From contig NZ_LT615228.1 in NCBI RefSeq assembly GCF_900096765.1, positions 1,618,669 to 1,682,668 of the forward strand: a DNA stretch of 64,000 nt, read 5' to 3'. This document shows positions 27,046 to 37,704 of the stretch, piece by piece. Each line of letters begins with the position of its first letter. The first letter of the stretch is position 1. This DNA is from Polynucleobacter necessarius (lineage in GTDB: Bacteria; Pseudomonadota; Gammaproteobacteria; Burkholderiales; Burkholderiaceae). The notes under the pieces are model-generated. The model searched no databases. It had not been told where the DNA came from and saw only the letters and a list, made by a program, of their open reading frames with translations. The translations under genes and the position numbers were made by a program.

Positions 27046-28815
27046 TTAATTGATTGAGCTTATCTCATATTGAGCCGGCTGCTGGGAAGCCTTCAGCACC
27101 AAAATACGCTCATACTCTAAATCATCTCGATAAAAAGTGAGATGAACTAGCTGATCTTCAGAGAGGCCGGCGAGAACTTTATCTAAGCGAGCACTGGTAA
27201 GGCGTTGACCATTAATGCTTGCAAGTAAATCTCCTGCCGCTAAACCAGCGGCTTGCGCTGCACCGCCGTCTAGAACGTGACTTACTTTAAGCCATCCATT
27301 GCTATCTGTATGGCGCATTCCCAGCTGCAATTTTATTTTTTCGAGCTTCGATTGATTTTTGAGGTTTACAGAAATTGTTTTAGATGGAAGCCATTTCTGT
27401 AGCGGAATATCTTTTGTACCAAAAATATAGTCTGATTTAAATTGATTCCAGAGTGACTTGAATGCATCGCCAAGAAGCTCTCTTATCAATGGATCTAAAC
27501 CATTCTCAGAAATTCCCTCTTGAGGTTGACCATGTTTTTGCCAAAGCAGGCACATCAGATCATCTAAAGATTTTGTATTTTTTGAAAACGCACGAATTTG
27601 TAAATCCAGACCCAGGGCTAGCAGAGCGCCTTTGCCATAGTAACTCACCACAGCATTGGGGGTATTCTCATCGGTTTGGTAATACTTAGTCCATGCATCA
27701 AATGAGCTATCAGCCAGACTTTGCTTCAGTCGACCTGGTCCTCGCAGAACGCCATTCCAGTTATTAGCAACTAATTTCAGATAGGTATTTAAATCAATGC
27801 GCTTGCTGCGCAACAGTTGTAAGTCATCGTAATAGCTGGTGAAACCTTCAAATAGCCAAAGTAGTCTTGTGTAATTTCTATCGCTCAGTAAATACGGCTG
27901 GAAAGCCTTTGGCTGAATACGTTTAACAAGCCATGCATGAAAGTACTCATGACTGCATAGACCCAGAAATTCACGATAGGCTTCTTCATCAAATGGAATA
28001 TTGTCTTGCGGGATTTGATCGCGGCGACATAGTAATGCAGTGGTATTACGATGCTCAAGTCCGCCATAGCCACTTAAGACGGCATTAACTAAAAATAAAT
28101 AGCTAGAAAATGGCGCTTGTTTTGTTTTGGGTTCGAAGAGCTTTATGGTTGAGCTACAGATGGCTTGAAGATCTTGCGCTAAACGAGTGGCGTCTACCGG
28201 ATGAATGCACCCCTGAATCGCCATGCTGTGATTTGTATTGTTTGACTTCCAGTGAATTAACTGAAACTCGCCCAACGCAATTGGATGATCCATCAGATCA
28301 TCAAAATTTTGGGCAAGATAAAAACCAAAACCTCGAGCATCTGTCTTGACAGGCCTCAAGTTTGTTTGAACTGACCAAGCGTCAGCAAAGGCTACTTCTG
28401 GAGCTGTAATGGCTAACGAGCAGGGGGCGTGTTCTTGCCCCAAAACCTCTAAACATAGGCTGGTGGGGTTAAAAAATCCGCGTTCAGTATCCAGATAGGC
28501 GGCACGAACAGAAGAGTCAAACGCATACACCGTCATCAGGATATCTACGGCACCATCAATCTTAGGTAGACGCCATTGATTGCTATCCACTCTCTCTAAA
28601 ACAATTTTTTTCTTGGTGGCGCTTGCAGTAAAGGCCTCAATTGTTTCAATGTGTTTGGCAAAGTCACGAATTAAATAGCTTCCTGGGATCCATGCTGGCA
28701 TTTGCATAATCTGTCCCTCGGGGGCAGGATTGGCAATATGAAGTTTTACCTGAAAACGATGACCATGAAGGTCGGCCGGCCAGACGGTGTATTGAATTTG
28801 TGGAAGGTCAGACAT
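27046..28815 (-). CDS. M61 family metallopeptidase with C-terminal PDZ domain
   Basis: This 589-residue protein has the M61 (glycyl aminopeptidase) arrangement. There is an N-terminal beta domain (for example VWPADLHGHRFQVKLHIANP), a zinc site HEYFH in LGLCSHEYFHAWLVKRIQPK, the downstream metal-ligand Glu in WLFEGFTSYYDDL, and a C-terminal PDZ domain (LDGGAAQAAGLAAGDLLASI) near residues 500-580. No signal peptide is seen. Physiological substrates are unknown. It lies between dsbC and ung on the minus strand. Confidence 0.9.
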   Translation of the reverse strand: MSDLPQIQYTVWPADLHGHRFQVKLHIANPAPEGQIMQMPAWIPGSYLIRDFAKHIETIEAFTASATKKKIVLERVDSNQWRLPKIDGAVDILMTVYAFDSSVRAAYLDTERGFFNPTSLCLEVLGQEHAPCSLAITAPEVAFADAWSVQTNLRPVKTDARGFGFYLAQNFDDLMDHPIALGEFQLIHWKSNNTNHSMAIQGCIHPVDATRLAQDLQAICSSTIKLFEPKTKQAPFSSYLFLVNAVLSGYGGLEHRNTTALLCRRDQIPQDNIPFDEEAYREFLGLCSHEYFHAWLVKRIQPKAFQPYLLSDRNYTRLLWLFEGFTSYYDDLQLLRSKRIDLNTYLKLVANNWNGVLRGPGRLKQSLADSSFDAWTKYYQTDENTPNAVVSYYGKGALLALGLDLQIRAFSKNTKSLDDLMCLLWQKHGQPQEGISENGLDPLIRELLGDAFKSLWNQFKSDYIFGTKDIPLQKWLPSKTISVNLKNQSKLEKIKLQLGMRHTDSNGWLKVSHVLDGGAAQAAGLAAGDLLASINGQRLTSARLDKVLAGLSEDQLVHLTFYRDDLEYERILVLKASQQPAQYEISSIN

Positions 28816-28833
28816 TTTGATTGCCTCTATTGC

Positions 28834-29552
28834 TTACTTAAGGGTATTGAGCTTCTTCTCAATATCGGCAATCTGAACAGCCCCAGGAAAGCGGCTGCCA
28901 TCTGTAAAAAAGATGGTTGGAGTGCCAGTAATTCCGTAACTCTTGGCAATATTAAGATTTTTATCTAAGGGTGTGTTGCAATCCATTTTTCCAGCTGGGG
29001 GAACGCCGTTGACCATCCAGTCAATATAGGTTTTAGAGGCATCTGATGAGCACCAAATTTGCTTTGCTTTATGGGTTGAATCAGCAGACAAAATAGGAAT
29101 GAGATAGGTATAGATTGTGACGTTGTCAAGTTGTAATAAAGATTTCTCTAGGCGTTTACAGTAGCCACAATTAGGGTCGGCAAATACAGCTATTTGACGG
29201 CTACCATTACCACGAACGGTTTTAAAGGCGTTGGCTGTATTGAGGTCAGCCCATTTAATGCGATTCAGGTCTGCTTGCCTTTGTTCGGTAATATTTTTTC
29301 CTGTAGATAACTCAATAATCTCACCTTGAATAAGGTATTTTCCAGTGCTGTCGGTATAAAAAATATCGTTACCAACCAGTACTTCGTACAAGCCTGAAAC
29401 TGGCGCAGGACTTACGCTTTTCACTTTTGCATTGCTACCCAATTTTTTTTTTGTAAATCTGTTTTGATTTGTTGGCCGACTTGCGCATTAGCAAAATTGG
29501 CCAGAAAGGCCCAAACAATAAGAAGTGCTGAGCCGTTTAAATATTTATTCAA
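28834..29552 (-). pseudogene. dsbC: thiol:disulfide interchange protein DsbC, frameshifted in a poly-A tract
   Basis: Read from TTG 29552, inside the end of ubiH and behind AGGAG, the frame gives a signal peptide NKYLNGSALLIVWAFLANFA, NAQVGQQIKTDLQKK. It then goes out of frame in a run of ten A (minus strand; T run 29443-29452). Eight or eleven A would connect it to LGSNAKVKSVSPAPVSGLYE and the rest of DsbC: a dimerisation domain, then IAVFADPNCGYCKRLEKS with the CGYC active site, then GITGTPTIFFTDGSRFPGA. The family isomerises disulfides in the periplasm and needs its signal, so the gene is inactive unless slippage at the A-run restores the frame. The second frame alone begins at TTG 29442 without a signal. 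Confidence 0.85.
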
Positions 29553-30819
29553 AATGAATTTCTCCTAGCGCGCGCTCGATGAGACGCTGTTTTATAAAAT
29601 GACTTTTATTTACCAGGCCAAGACCCCAGTTGCGTAATTGTTTTTCAGAAGCGCTAGTCCCGGAAAATAACTTTTTCAGTTTGTCTGTTACCAAAAGAAG
29701 GGCGCTAGTATCACCCTGTCGTTGGCGTTCGTAGCGACGCAATAGTTTGAGATCATTGAGCGGTCTGAATGACTCACGCTTAGATAAAATATTGAGAAGA
29801 ACAGCGACATCGCGCAAGCCCAAATTTAATCCTTGTCCAGCAAGTGGGTGCATGACATGAGCTGCATCACCAACCAGTGCAACACTTGGATTATCTTCGG
29901 GCCCAATAAAGCGTGCTGCGCGAATCTTTCGTAAAGGAAAGGCTGCAGGGTTCGAGTTCAGGGTGAGCTCACCAAGCTGTTGGAATATTGCACCATTCGC
30001 AATTGAAGCAAATTCATCTTGCCATTCATTTGGATTTAATTGCAGCAACTTGGTGGCATGCTCTGGTGAGGTAGACCAAACCATAGACACTTGTTTATTC
30101 GGGAGTGGTAGCATGGCAACAATATCCCCGCCAGGCAAGAACCACTGGAATGCAGTTTCAAGGTGTGGGAAAGTGCAATTCCAGTTAGCAACCACCGCAC
30201 TTTGTGAGTAACTCTCTTCGCTCGTAGTAATTCCAATGGCGGTCCGAATTGGAGAGTTGGCGCCATCTGCGGCAATGACCAATTTCGTTCGAATAGATCC
30301 GCCATTTTTCAAATACAAGGCGCTGTCATTTATATCGGCAGCAATATTTTCAACTACATCATTGATGCGTTCTAATTTATTTTGAAAGCGTGATGCTTGA
30401 TCAAGGGTATGCTCGATTAGGTCAGATTCACCAATCCACGCAAGCTGAGGAGTTCCGGCTTCGAAGGCTGATAAATGAAGTTGATCAGTTTTTTCTCCGC
30501 GATCGCCATAAATTCGCATATCGCGCACTGGCTGCAATCGATTTTGGTCCAGAGCATCCCATATTTGTAAATTTGCCAAGAGATTTCGGGTGCTTGGGGA
30601 GAAGGCGTAAATTCTTTGTCCCCATTGACTACCTTGGGGGATTGGGATCGCATGGTCCAGATCTGGGGCAATCTGTGCAGTTTGAAGGCCTAGTTGGGCT
30701 AAACCCAGAGCGCAGGCCTTCCCAACGATGCCTCCGCCGACCACGGCGACATCTACGGAGCGAATTTGTGATGGATTTGCAGTCGATTTACGCAAACGAA
30801 TTTGATGAGCTTCTGACAT
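29545..30819 (-). CDS. ubiH: UbiH/UbiF/VisC-type FAD-dependent ubiquinone hydroxylase
   Basis: This 424-residue flavoprotein monooxygenase has the FAD-binding VAVVGGGIVGKACALGLAQL near residue 27, the DG motif region LVIAADGANSPIRTAIGI near residue 180, and the second FAD contact VALVGDAAHVMHPLAGQGLN near residue 315. It hydroxylates the ubiquinone precursor ring; which position (UbiH, UbiF or UbiI role) cannot be decided from sequence. Its end overlaps the TTG start of dsbC. Divergent from ychF. Confidence 0.88.
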   Translation of the reverse strand: MSEAHQIRLRKSTANPSQIRSVDVAVVGGGIVGKACALGLAQLGLQTAQIAPDLDHAIPIPQGSQWGQRIYAFSPSTRNLLANLQIWDALDQNRLQPVRDMRIYGDRGEKTDQLHLSAFEAGTPQLAWIGESDLIEHTLDQASRFQNKLERINDVVENIAADINDSALYLKNGGSIRTKLVIAADGANSPIRTAIGITTSEESYSQSAVVANWNCTFPHLETAFQWFLPGGDIVAMLPLPNKQVSMVWSTSPEHATKLLQLNPNEWQDEFASIANGAIFQQLGELTLNSNPAAFPLRKIRAARFIGPEDNPSVALVGDAAHVMHPLAGQGLNLGLRDVAVLLNILSKRESFRPLNDLKLLRRYERQRQGDTSALLLVTDKLKKLFSGTSASEKQLRNWGLGLVNKSHFIKQRLIERALGEIHFE

Positions 30820-30859
30820 AACTCGATGATATCGAAACCAGCCCCTTTACAATATCGGT

Positions 30860-31954
30860 ATGTCTTTAAAATGTGGTATCGTCGGCCTGCCTAACGTCGG
30901 CAAATCTACTCTCTTTAATGCGCTTACCAAGGCTGGGATCGCAGCGGAAAACTATCCTTTCTGCACGATTGAGCCCAATGTAGGCGTTGTAGAGGTTCCT
31001 GACCCCCGTCTTGCCGCTTTGGCTGAAATCGTTAAGCCTGAGCGAATTTTGCCTGCCGCTGTCGAATTTGTTGATATTGCGGGACTGGTTGCGGGTGCTT
31101 CTAAGGGTGAGGGGCTGGGAAACCAGTTTTTGGCCAATATCAGGGAAACTGACGCTATTACCCATGTGGTACGTTGTTTCGAGGATCCCAACGTGATCCA
31201 CGTTGCTGGCAAGATCGATCCAATTGCTGATATCGGTGTTATTGATACAGAACTCGCTTTATCTGACTTGGCAACCGTCGAAAAGACCCTCAATCGCTCT
31301 AGTAAGGCAGCAAAGTCGGGTAACGATAAGGAGGCTGCTGCCTTGGTTGCTGTCCTCACTAAAGTGCAGGCCCATTTGGATTCCGCATTGCCGGTTCGAA
31401 GTTTAGATTTAACTGATGATGAAAAGTTATTGATAAAACCGCTTTGCCTGATTACCGCAAAGCCAGCAATGTATGTCGCAAATGTGAAAGAGGATGGTTT
31501 TGAAAATAACCCCCATCTTGAAGCAGTAAAACAGCATGCGGCCAGAGAGAAGGCCCCTGTAGTGGCAGTATGCGCAGCAATTGAAGCAGAAATTGCTGAT
31601 TTAGATGATGCCGATAAGACCGAGTTTTTAGCTGATCTGGGTATGGATGAACCAGGATTGGATCGGGTGATTCGTGCCGGCTATGCGCTACTTGGCTTGC
31701 ACACCTACTTTACTGCGGGCGTAAAAGAAGTGCGCGCTTGGACAATTCATCAAGGCGATACCGCACCACAAGCTGCTGGCGTGATCCATACGGATTTTGA
31801 GCGCGGCTTTATTCGTGCCCAAACAATTTCTTACGATGATTTCATCCAGTTTAAAGGTGAGTCGGGTGCAAAAGAGGCCGGTAAGATGCGGGCCGAAGGT
31901 AAAGAGTACGTCGTGAAAGATGGGGATGTGTTGAATTTCTTGTTCAATGTTTAA
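30860..31954 (+). CDS. ychF: redox-regulated ATPase YchF (Obg family)
   Basis: This 364-residue protein shows the P-loop [18 protein letters not shown] near residue 8, switch [34 protein letters not shown] and a C-terminal TGS domain ([20 protein letters not shown]). YchF/OLA1 proteins prefer ATP to GTP and bind ribosomes. A shared bidirectional terminator follows at 31978. Confidence 0.97.
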   Translation: MSLKCGIVGLPNVGKSTLFNALTKAGIAAENYPFCTIEPNVGVVEVPDPRLAALAEIVKPERILPAAVEFVDIAGLVAGASKGEGLGNQFLANIRETDAITHVVRCFEDPNVIHVAGKIDPIADIGVIDTELALSDLATVEKTLNRSSKAAKSGNDKEAAALVAVLTKVQAHLDSALPVRSLDLTDDEKLLIKPLCLITAKPAMYVANVKEDGFENNPHLEAVKQHAAREKAPVVAVCAAIEAEIADLDDADKTEFLADLGMDEPGLDRVIRAGYALLGLHTYFTAGVKEVRAWTIHQGDTAPQAAGVIHTDFERGFIRAQTISYDDFIQFKGESGAKEAGKMRAEGKEYVVKDGDVLNFLFNV

Positions 31955-31977
31955 TTGATATCAATGCTTCCTTAAAT

Positions 31978-32006
31978 AAAAAAGCCCTTTAACCAAGGGC
32001 TTTTTT
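31978..32006. terminator. bidirectional rho-independent terminator
   Basis: AAAAAAGCCCTT (31978-31989) and AAGGGCTTTTTT (31995-32006) form a stem with loop TAACC. The A-run and T-run on the two sides make it work for ychF on the plus strand and for the minus-strand gene ending at 32034. Confidence 0.93.
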
Positions 32007-32033
32007 ATTGGGTAAAGAGAATCAAAAAAATGC

Positions 32034-32384
32034 TTAAGCTGCCTTAACTGCTTTCTCCAGGCAGCGAGAAATTTCTTCGTAACGTTTAATGGCTAGCTTG
32101 GTCGGTAACACTTCTTTTTTTCGACCATCAATATTCTCGACCATCTGGATATAGCCCATAGCAACCAGATTCTTAAGGCGACCATGTAATGTGGCTTGTG
32201 AACCTAATTGAGACATAGAAATTAAGTTGCCAACCAAAATCAGTTTTTGAGCATGAGCGTAAGTGACGATTTTGTCTAAAAGACCCTTTTCAATTTCATC
32301 CGGTTTTTTGCCGGGATTCATGCGATCTAGGGCATCAAGGAGATTTAAAAATCGCAGGTAAGGGGTTTGTTTGGTCACTGACAT
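32034..32384 (-). CDS. small winged-helix (MarR-like) DNA-binding protein
   Basis: This 116-residue protein has a probable helix-turn-helix and wing: ISMSQLGSQATLHGRLKNLV, then AMGYIQMVENIDGRKKEVLP. The GRKK wing and the ATLHGRLKNLVAMGYI recognition helix resemble MarR-type regulators or related single-domain wHTH proteins. Target and ligand are unknown. It lies 137 bases after trpC on the same strand; that gap holds no recognisable gene. Confidence 0.65.
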   Translation of the reverse strand: MSVTKQTPYLRFLNLLDALDRMNPGKKPDEIEKGLLDKIVTYAHAQKLILVGNLISMSQLGSQATLHGRLKNLVAMGYIQMVENIDGRKKEVLPTKLAIKRYEEISRCLEKAVKAA

Positions 32385-32521
32385 AGTTGGGGCTAAATGA
32401 GTTTGATAGCTCTAGGGCTAATTTGATTCTATTCTTCGCTAGAGGTCCCAGCAATTGATGGCTATCAAGGGAAAATGATTTTTTCTTGAATTCGGCGCTA
32501 CTTTTGATGAGTTTTTGGGCT

Positions 32522-33325
32522 TTAGTCAAATAGATCGCTAAGTGCTTTACCAGGATCAGTGGATCGCATGAATGCCTCACCAACTAAAAACGCATGAATT
32601 TGGTTATCCCGCATCAATTGCACATCGGCCCTATTGAGAATTCCAGACTCGGTGACGAGTGTTTTGTTTTGAGGAATTGAAGGCAAGAGCGAAAGTGTAG
32701 TTTGGAGTGTTACTTCAAAAGTTTTCAGGTTTCGATTGTTGATTCCCAGTAGCGGAGTCTTCAGTTCAAGCGCCTGGTCAAGCTCAGCGCCATTGTGCAC
32801 CTCGACTAAAACATCCAAACCAAGCTCATGAGCGCATGCCTCCAGCTCTTTCATTTGATTGAGCTCAAGACAAGCAACAATTAGCAAAATGGCATCTGCG
32901 CCAATCGCGCGAGCCTCATAGATTTGGTATGGGTCAATCGTAAAATCTTTGCGTAGTACTGGGATCGCGCAGGCCGCACGCGCCTCTTGTAGGTAGGCAT
33001 TGCGGCCTTGAAAATAATCCACATCCGTCAGCACTGATAAACATGCGGCGCCATGCTTTTCATAAGAGCGAGCAATATCAGCAGGTACAAAATTTTCTCG
33101 GAGGATGCCCTTGCTTGGACTTGCCTTTTTAATTTCAGTGATTACACCTGCTTTGCCGGCTGTGATTTTTTGTTCGATAGAGCGAATAAAACCTCGGGAC
33201 TTTAAGAGTGCATCTAAATTATTCAGCTTTGCAAGCTCTTGCTGATTAGATAGAGAAACTTTTTTTAAGTTGTTTGCAATTTCTACTTTTTTGGTTGCAA
33301 CAATTTTCTCTAGGATATCGCTCAT
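32522..33325 (-). CDS. trpC: indole-3-glycerol phosphate synthase
   Basis: This 267-residue barrel closes the indole ring in tryptophan synthesis. [54 protein letters not shown] and [13 protein letters not shown] are the conserved strands, including the catalytic Lys and Glu. I chose ATG 33325 ([18 protein letters not shown]). An upstream start at 33361 would overlap trpD and add 12 unconserved residues. It is the last gene of the trp block, not fused to trpF. Confidence 0.95.
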   Translation of the reverse strand: MSDILEKIVATKKVEIANNLKKVSLSNQQELAKLNNLDALLKSRGFIRSIEQKITAGKAGVITEIKKASPSKGILRENFVPADIARSYEKHGAACLSVLTDVDYFQGRNAYLQEARAACAIPVLRKDFTIDPYQIYEARAIGADAILLIVACLELNQMKELEACAHELGLDVLVEVHNGAELDQALELKTPLLGINNRNLKTFEVTLQTTLSLLPSIPQNKTLVTESGILNRADVQLMRDNQIHAFLVGEAFMRSTDPGKALSDLFD

Positions 33326-33335
33326 GACTAATAAT

Positions 33336-34361
33336 TTATTTAGATTGAGTTGCTGCAACAAAAGTATCTAGCTTTTTACGGGCAGCGCCGGAAGTAATGG
33401 CTTCTCTCGCCTTTGCAATCCCGCTAGCAATATCTGGTGCAACACCGGCTACGTAGAGTGTAGCGCCTGCATTTAAGCAAACAATATCGCTAGCAGCTCC
33501 AGACTGGTTGTCTATGACTTCTAAAACAATTTGTTTTGATTCTTGGGCATTGGCAACTTTAAAGCTGTTGGTAGGTGCAGTATTAAGCCCAAAGTCTTTA
33601 GGGTGGATTTCATATTCACGCACAGTACCATCTTTAAGCTCTCCAACGAGAGTAGGGCCTTCAAGGGAAATTTCATCTAAGCCGTCACGACCATAAACAA
33701 CGAGGGCATGTTCCATTCCCAAGGCTTGTAATACGCGCGCCTGAATACCAACAAGGTCTGGATGAAATACGCCCATCAAAATGCGTTTAGCATCGGCAGG
33801 ATTAGTTAAGGGTCCCAAAATATTAAAAATCGTTCGCACGCCTAGTTGCTTGCGAATTGGAACAACATTTTTCATGGCAGGGTGATGATTTGGTGCAAAC
33901 ATAAAACCAGCGCCCATTGAAGAAATGCAATTGGCAACCTGTTCGGCCGATAGGTTGAGATTGACTCCTAAAGATTCCAGTACGTCCGCACTGCCAGATT
34001 TACTGCTGACACTGCGATTTCCGTGTTTAGCAATTTTTGCTCCAGCTGCTGCTGCAACAAACATGGCTGCAGTGGAAATATTAAAAGTGTGGGCACCATC
34101 ACCGCCGGTGCCAACGACATCGACGAGGTGGGTGCGATTTTGTATATGAACTGGGGTTGCAAATTCGCGCATGACTTTTGCTGCAGCTGCAATTTCACCA
34201 ACAGTTTCTTTTTTAGTTCGCAATGCTACCAAAAGACCTGCAACTAGCTCTGGCGCCATTTCGCCACTCATGATAAGACGCATCATGTCTGTCATTTCAT
34301 CATGAAATAGTTCACGATGTTCGATGCAACGTTGCAGTGCTTCTTGCGGAGTAATTGCCAT
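33336..34361 (-). CDS. trpD: anthranilate phosphoribosyltransferase
   Basis: This 341-residue enzyme joins anthranilate to PRPP. The glycine-rich PRPP loop is [20 protein letters not shown] near residue 82, followed by [20 protein letters not shown] and [20 protein letters not shown], which bind anthranilate and magnesium. It is monofunctional, separate from TrpG. It starts 12 bases after trpG. Confidence 0.96.
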   Translation of the reverse strand: MAITPQEALQRCIEHRELFHDEMTDMMRLIMSGEMAPELVAGLLVALRTKKETVGEIAAAAKVMREFATPVHIQNRTHLVDVVGTGGDGAHTFNISTAAMFVAAAAGAKIAKHGNRSVSSKSGSADVLESLGVNLNLSAEQVANCISSMGAGFMFAPNHHPAMKNVVPIRKQLGVRTIFNILGPLTNPADAKRILMGVFHPDLVGIQARVLQALGMEHALVVYGRDGLDEISLEGPTLVGELKDGTVREYEIHPKDFGLNTAPTNSFKVANAQESKQIVLEVIDNQSGAASDIVCLNAGATLYVAGVAPDIASGIAKAREAITSGAARKKLDTFVAATQSK

Positions 34362-34373
34362 GACGAGGATTGT

Positions 34374-34940
34374 TTAATTGTTGAGTAAAAAATTCTTGAG
34401 TAAAGCGTGACCATGCTCGGACAAAATGGATTCAGGATGGAACTGCACCCCTTCTACCTTGAGATCGCGATGACGAACACCCATAATTTCGCCATCTGAG
34501 GATGTAGCGGTGACTTCTAACACTGCAGGCAAAGAAGTCTGCTCAATTGCTAGCGAGTGGTAACGAGTTACCTTGAATGGATCAGGTAAATTTTTAAATA
34601 CACCTACCCCAGTATGGTGAATGCTATCGGTTTTTCCGTGCATCACTTTCTGTGCACGAACCACTTTACCGCCAAAGGCCTCACCAATGGCTTGATGCCC
34701 TAGGCACACTCCCAAGATTGGAATTTTTCCTGCGTAGTGTTTGATGGTTGCCACTGAGATACCTGCTTCTGCTGGGCTGCAGGGGCCAGGAGATATACAA
34801 ATGCGCGCTGGATTTAACTTGGCAATATCTTCAACTGCAATTTCATCATTGCGTAATACTTTGACCTCTTCACCGAGCTCTGCAAAATATTGCACGAGGT
34901 TGTAAGTGAATGAATCATAGTTATCAATCATTAGGAGCAT
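34374..34940 (-). CDS. trpG: anthranilate synthase, glutaminase component
   Basis: This 188-residue class I amidotransferase has [20 protein letters not shown] at the start, the nucleophile in [17 protein letters not shown] (Cys near 79), and the His-Glu pair in [16 protein letters not shown] near residue 170. It gives ammonia to TrpE and may also serve PabB. Its start overlaps the trpE end by 17 bases, suggesting coupling. Confidence 0.96.
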   Translation of the reverse strand: MLLMIDNYDSFTYNLVQYFAELGEEVKVLRNDEIAVEDIAKLNPARICISPGPCSPAEAGISVATIKHYAGKIPILGVCLGHQAIGEAFGGKVVRAQKVMHGKTDSIHHTGVGVFKNLPDPFKVTRYHSLAIEQTSLPAVLEVTATSSDGEIMGVRHRDLKVEGVQFHPESILSEHGHALLKNFLLNN

Positions 34941-36429
34941 TAAGCCCTCCTTGTACTAAATCAGCGGCAGTGAGTACTGCACGTGCCTTTGCTTCAGTCT
35001 CTTTCCACTCAGCTGTTGGATCTGAATCTGCAACTACTCCCGCACCTGCCTGAGAGTGCAACATACCGTTACGTATGACGCCGGTACGAATGGCAATGGC
35101 CACATCCATATCGCCCGAGAACGAAAGGTATCCCACAGCGCCGCCATAGATGCCGCGCTTCACAATTTCCATTTCATCAATGATTTCCATTGCCCGAATT
35201 TTCGGTGCGCCGGATAAGGTTCCTGCTGGGAAGGTGGCACGTAACACATCCATATTGCTCATCTTATCCAAGAGATTGCCCTCAACAGAGCTAACAATGT
35301 GTTGAACATGAGAGTATTTCTCAATAGACATGGAATCAGTCACTTTGACTGAGCCAGTTTTTGCAATGCGACCCACATCATTGCGCGCTAGGTCAATTAG
35401 CATAACGTGCTCAGCAATTTCTTTGGGGTCTGCTAGTAATTCTTTGGCCAGGCGATCATCTTCTTCTGGACTAACTCCGCGTGGACGTGTGCCAGCAAGT
35501 GGGCGAATCGTCACAATTTTTTCGTCAGCACGCTTTTCTTGGCGCACTAGTATTTCAGGGGAAGACCCAACAATTTGTAAGTCCCCAAAATCGTAAAAAT
35601 ACATGTAAGGAGATGGATTTAAAGAGCGCAACGCTCTGTATAGCGCCAAAGGTGAATCGGTGAAGGGCTTGCTAATACGTTGACCGATAACAACCTGCAT
35701 GCAGTCGCCAGCCAAAATATATTCTTTGGTTTTTCGAACCGCTTCTTCAAAATCAGCCGCTTTAAATTGGCGGATCAATTCGGTTTTTGAACTAGGCAAG
35801 AAAGGAGGCGTAGCAACGGGCTTACTCAGGCAAGCCATTAATTCTTTTAAACGTGCCTGCGCTATTTCAAAGCTACCAGTGATGCTTGGGTCGGCACAAA
35901 CAATGAAGTAGATTTTTCCAGCTACGTTATCAATCACTGCCAACTCTTCAGTAAGCATTAACTGTATGTCTGGCACGCCTAATTCGTCAGGCAAATGATA
36001 TTTGGCGAGGCGTGACTCGATATAGCGAACTGTATCGTATCCGAAGTAGCCCGCTAGGCCTCCGCAAAAACGTGGCAAGCCTGGTTGGACTGCGACTTTA
36101 AAACGTTTGAAATAAGCATCAATAAAATCTAATGGATTGTCCGTGCTGCTCTCAACTACTTTGTCATCAGTCAGCACTTCATTTATTGGTGCTGTTGGGC
36201 TTCCTACAGCGCGGATCAGGGTTCTTGCCGGTAAGCCAATAAATGAGAAGCGACCAAAGCGTTCCCCGCCCAAAACTGATTCCAGAAGATAAGTATTTTT
36301 TTTGCCAAAGGTTTGGCTTAGCTTGATATATAGGGATAGTGGGGTTTCTAAATCTGCTAACACCTCTTTTACAAGGGGTATCCGATTGAAGCCTTGTTTC
36401 GCTAAAGCATTAAATTCTTCGCGCTGCAT
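34924..36429 (-). CDS. trpE: anthranilate synthase component I
   Basis: This 501-residue chorismate-using enzyme shows [58 protein letters not shown] and [20 protein letters not shown], the catalytic core. The N-terminal region near residue 45, [19 protein letters not shown], contains the LLES element used for tryptophan feedback in TrpE. The start ATG shares its A with the stop of rpe (TAATG). Confidence 0.96.
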   Translation of the reverse strand: MQREEFNALAKQGFNRIPLVKEVLADLETPLSLYIKLSQTFGKKNTYLLESVLGGERFGRFSFIGLPARTLIRAVGSPTAPINEVLTDDKVVESSTDNPLDFIDAYFKRFKVAVQPGLPRFCGGLAGYFGYDTVRYIESRLAKYHLPDELGVPDIQLMLTEELAVIDNVAGKIYFIVCADPSITGSFEIAQARLKELMACLSKPVATPPFLPSSKTELIRQFKAADFEEAVRKTKEYILAGDCMQVVIGQRISKPFTDSPLALYRALRSLNPSPYMYFYDFGDLQIVGSSPEILVRQEKRADEKIVTIRPLAGTRPRGVSPEEDDRLAKELLADPKEIAEHVMLIDLARNDVGRIAKTGSVKVTDSMSIEKYSHVQHIVSSVEGNLLDKMSNMDVLRATFPAGTLSGAPKIRAMEIIDEMEIVKRGIYGGAVGYLSFSGDMDVAIAIRTGVIRNGMLHSQAGAGVVADSDPTAEWKETEAKARAVLTAADLVQGGLNAPND

Positions 36430-37154
36430 TAAGCTTTACCCATCTTTCTTAGCTCTGCACGCATCGCCTCAACTACTTCGGTGTAATTGTCTTTACCAAA
36501 GATAGCTGAGCCTGCAACGAAAGTATCTGCACCAGCTTGCGCAACTTGTCCAATGTTATCAACCTTAATTCCACCATCAACTTCAAGACGAATGCGACGA
36601 CCCGTTTCTGCTTCGTAACGATCTAAGCGAGTGCGCACTTGAGTAATTTTTTGCAGAGTACTGGCTATAAATGATTGGCCACCAAAGCCTGGGTTCACTG
36701 ACATGAGTAACACTAGGTCTAGTAATTCAAGTGTGTGATCTAAGTGATCAAGAGGGGTTGCTGGATTTAATACCAAGCCTGCTTGACAACCCTGATCTCG
36801 AATCAAGTTGAGTGTGCGGTTAACGTGCGGGCTTGCTTCAGGATGAAAGCTAATTAAATTGGCGCCAGCTTTTGCAAAATCTGGAACGATACGATCTACT
36901 GGTTCAATCGTGAGGTGAACATCAATCATTGCAGGTTTGCCGTTTTTAACTGCGTAAGGGCGAATAGCCTCGCAGACTAAAGGCCCAATAGTGAGATTGG
37001 GTACATAGTGGTTATCCATCACGTCAAAGTGAATCCAGTCAGATCCAGCTGCAAGTACGTCCTGAACCTCTTTGCCCAGACAGGCAAAGTCAGCCGACAA
37101 AATAGATGGGGCGATAACAAATTCGCTTGGAGATAGTGATTTTTGGCTTTCCAT
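36429..37154 (-). CDS. rpe: ribulose-phosphate 3-epimerase
   Basis: This 241-residue barrel enzyme interconverts ribulose- and xylulose-5-phosphate. [55 protein letters not shown] and [20 protein letters not shown] contain the metal ligands and catalytic Asp residues. It heads the trp block. In many betaproteobacteria gph lies between rpe and trpE, but here the two overlap directly. Confidence 0.96.
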   Translation of the reverse strand: MESQKSLSPSEFVIAPSILSADFACLGKEVQDVLAAGSDWIHFDVMDNHYVPNLTIGPLVCEAIRPYAVKNGKPAMIDVHLTIEPVDRIVPDFAKAGANLISFHPEASPHVNRTLNLIRDQGCQAGLVLNPATPLDHLDHTLELLDLVLLMSVNPGFGGQSFIASTLQKITQVRTRLDRYEAETGRRIRLEVDGGIKVDNIGQVAQAGADTFVAGSAIFGKDNYTEVVEAMRAELRKMGKA

Positions 37155-37203
37155 CCCTAGATTCTAGCTTGCAGTTGGCCTTGGGATAGAGCAGAATTCG
37201 TGC

Positions 37204-37578
37204 ATGAACCCCCACGAAATCAGTATTACTGTCAAAGCCCAGTATTTACCGGAGCAATCTGACCCTGATAATCGCCAATTCGCCTTTGCCTATACTGTTA
37301 GTATTTGCAATTCTGGCACTGCCAGTATTCAGTTGATTGGGCGCCACCGGTTTATTACCGATGGCGATAACGACGTTCAGGAGGTGCGTGGTTTAGGGGT
37401 AGTAGGGCAGCAACCCTTACTACGCTCTGGAGAGCATTTTGAGTACACCAGTTGGGCTACTCTGCCAACGCCCGCCGGAACCATGCGGGGAGAGTATTTT
37501 TGCGTTACTGAAGATGCACAATTTTTCCAAGCGCAAATCCCTGAATTTGCCCTAGTAATGCCTAGAACTCTGCATTAA
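37204..37578 (+). CDS. apaG: ApaG domain protein
   Basis: This 124-residue beta-sandwich protein contains FAFAYTVSICNSGTASIQLI, GRHRFITDGDNDVQEVRGLG, VVGQQPLLRSGEHFEYTS and GTMRGEYFCVTEDAQFFQAQ, the full ApaG fold. ApaG was linked to cobalt/magnesium resistance in Salmonella; its biochemistry is unclear. It is divergent from rpe with a 49-base gap. Confidence 0.95.
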   Translation: MNPHEISITVKAQYLPEQSDPDNRQFAFAYTVSICNSGTASIQLIGRHRFITDGDNDVQEVRGLGVVGQQPLLRSGEHFEYTSWATLPTPAGTMRGEYFCVTEDAQFFQAQIPEFALVMPRTLH

Positions 37579-37590
37579 GACTGAAGGCGG

Positions 37591-37704
37591 CTATTTTTTG
37601 CCGTTTCCTGTCCAAAGAACAATAAATAACAAAAGTCCCAAAGCGATAGCGCCTTCAACGATAAAAAGCAACATTGGGTATTCATCAAGTAAATTGGCGA
37701 TCAT
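37591..37704 (-). CDS. possible 37-residue membrane protein divergent from mltA
   Basis: The minus strand reads MIANLLDEYPMLLFIVEGAI followed by ALGLLLFIVLWTGNGKK and a stop at 37591. It has one strong hydrophobic helix and a basic end, like real small membrane proteins. Its ATG shares bases with the mltA ATG (TCATGA). It fills almost all of the gap between apaG and mltA. No clear ribosome site is visible, and it is too short to judge coding bias, so it is only a candidate. Confidence 0.4.
   Translation of the reverse strand: MIANLLDEYPMLLFIVEGAIALGLLLFIVLWTGNGKK

Noticed and set aside
30390..30821. 143-codon plus frame
   Set aside because: Antisense to ubiH, which shows all FAD motifs; composition typical of a shadow.
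32335..32583. 82-codon minus frame bridging trpC end and the winged-helix gene
   Set aside because: It uses the trpC tail and the regulator start in a different frame. The middle part looks protein-like but matches nothing I recognise and has no good start.
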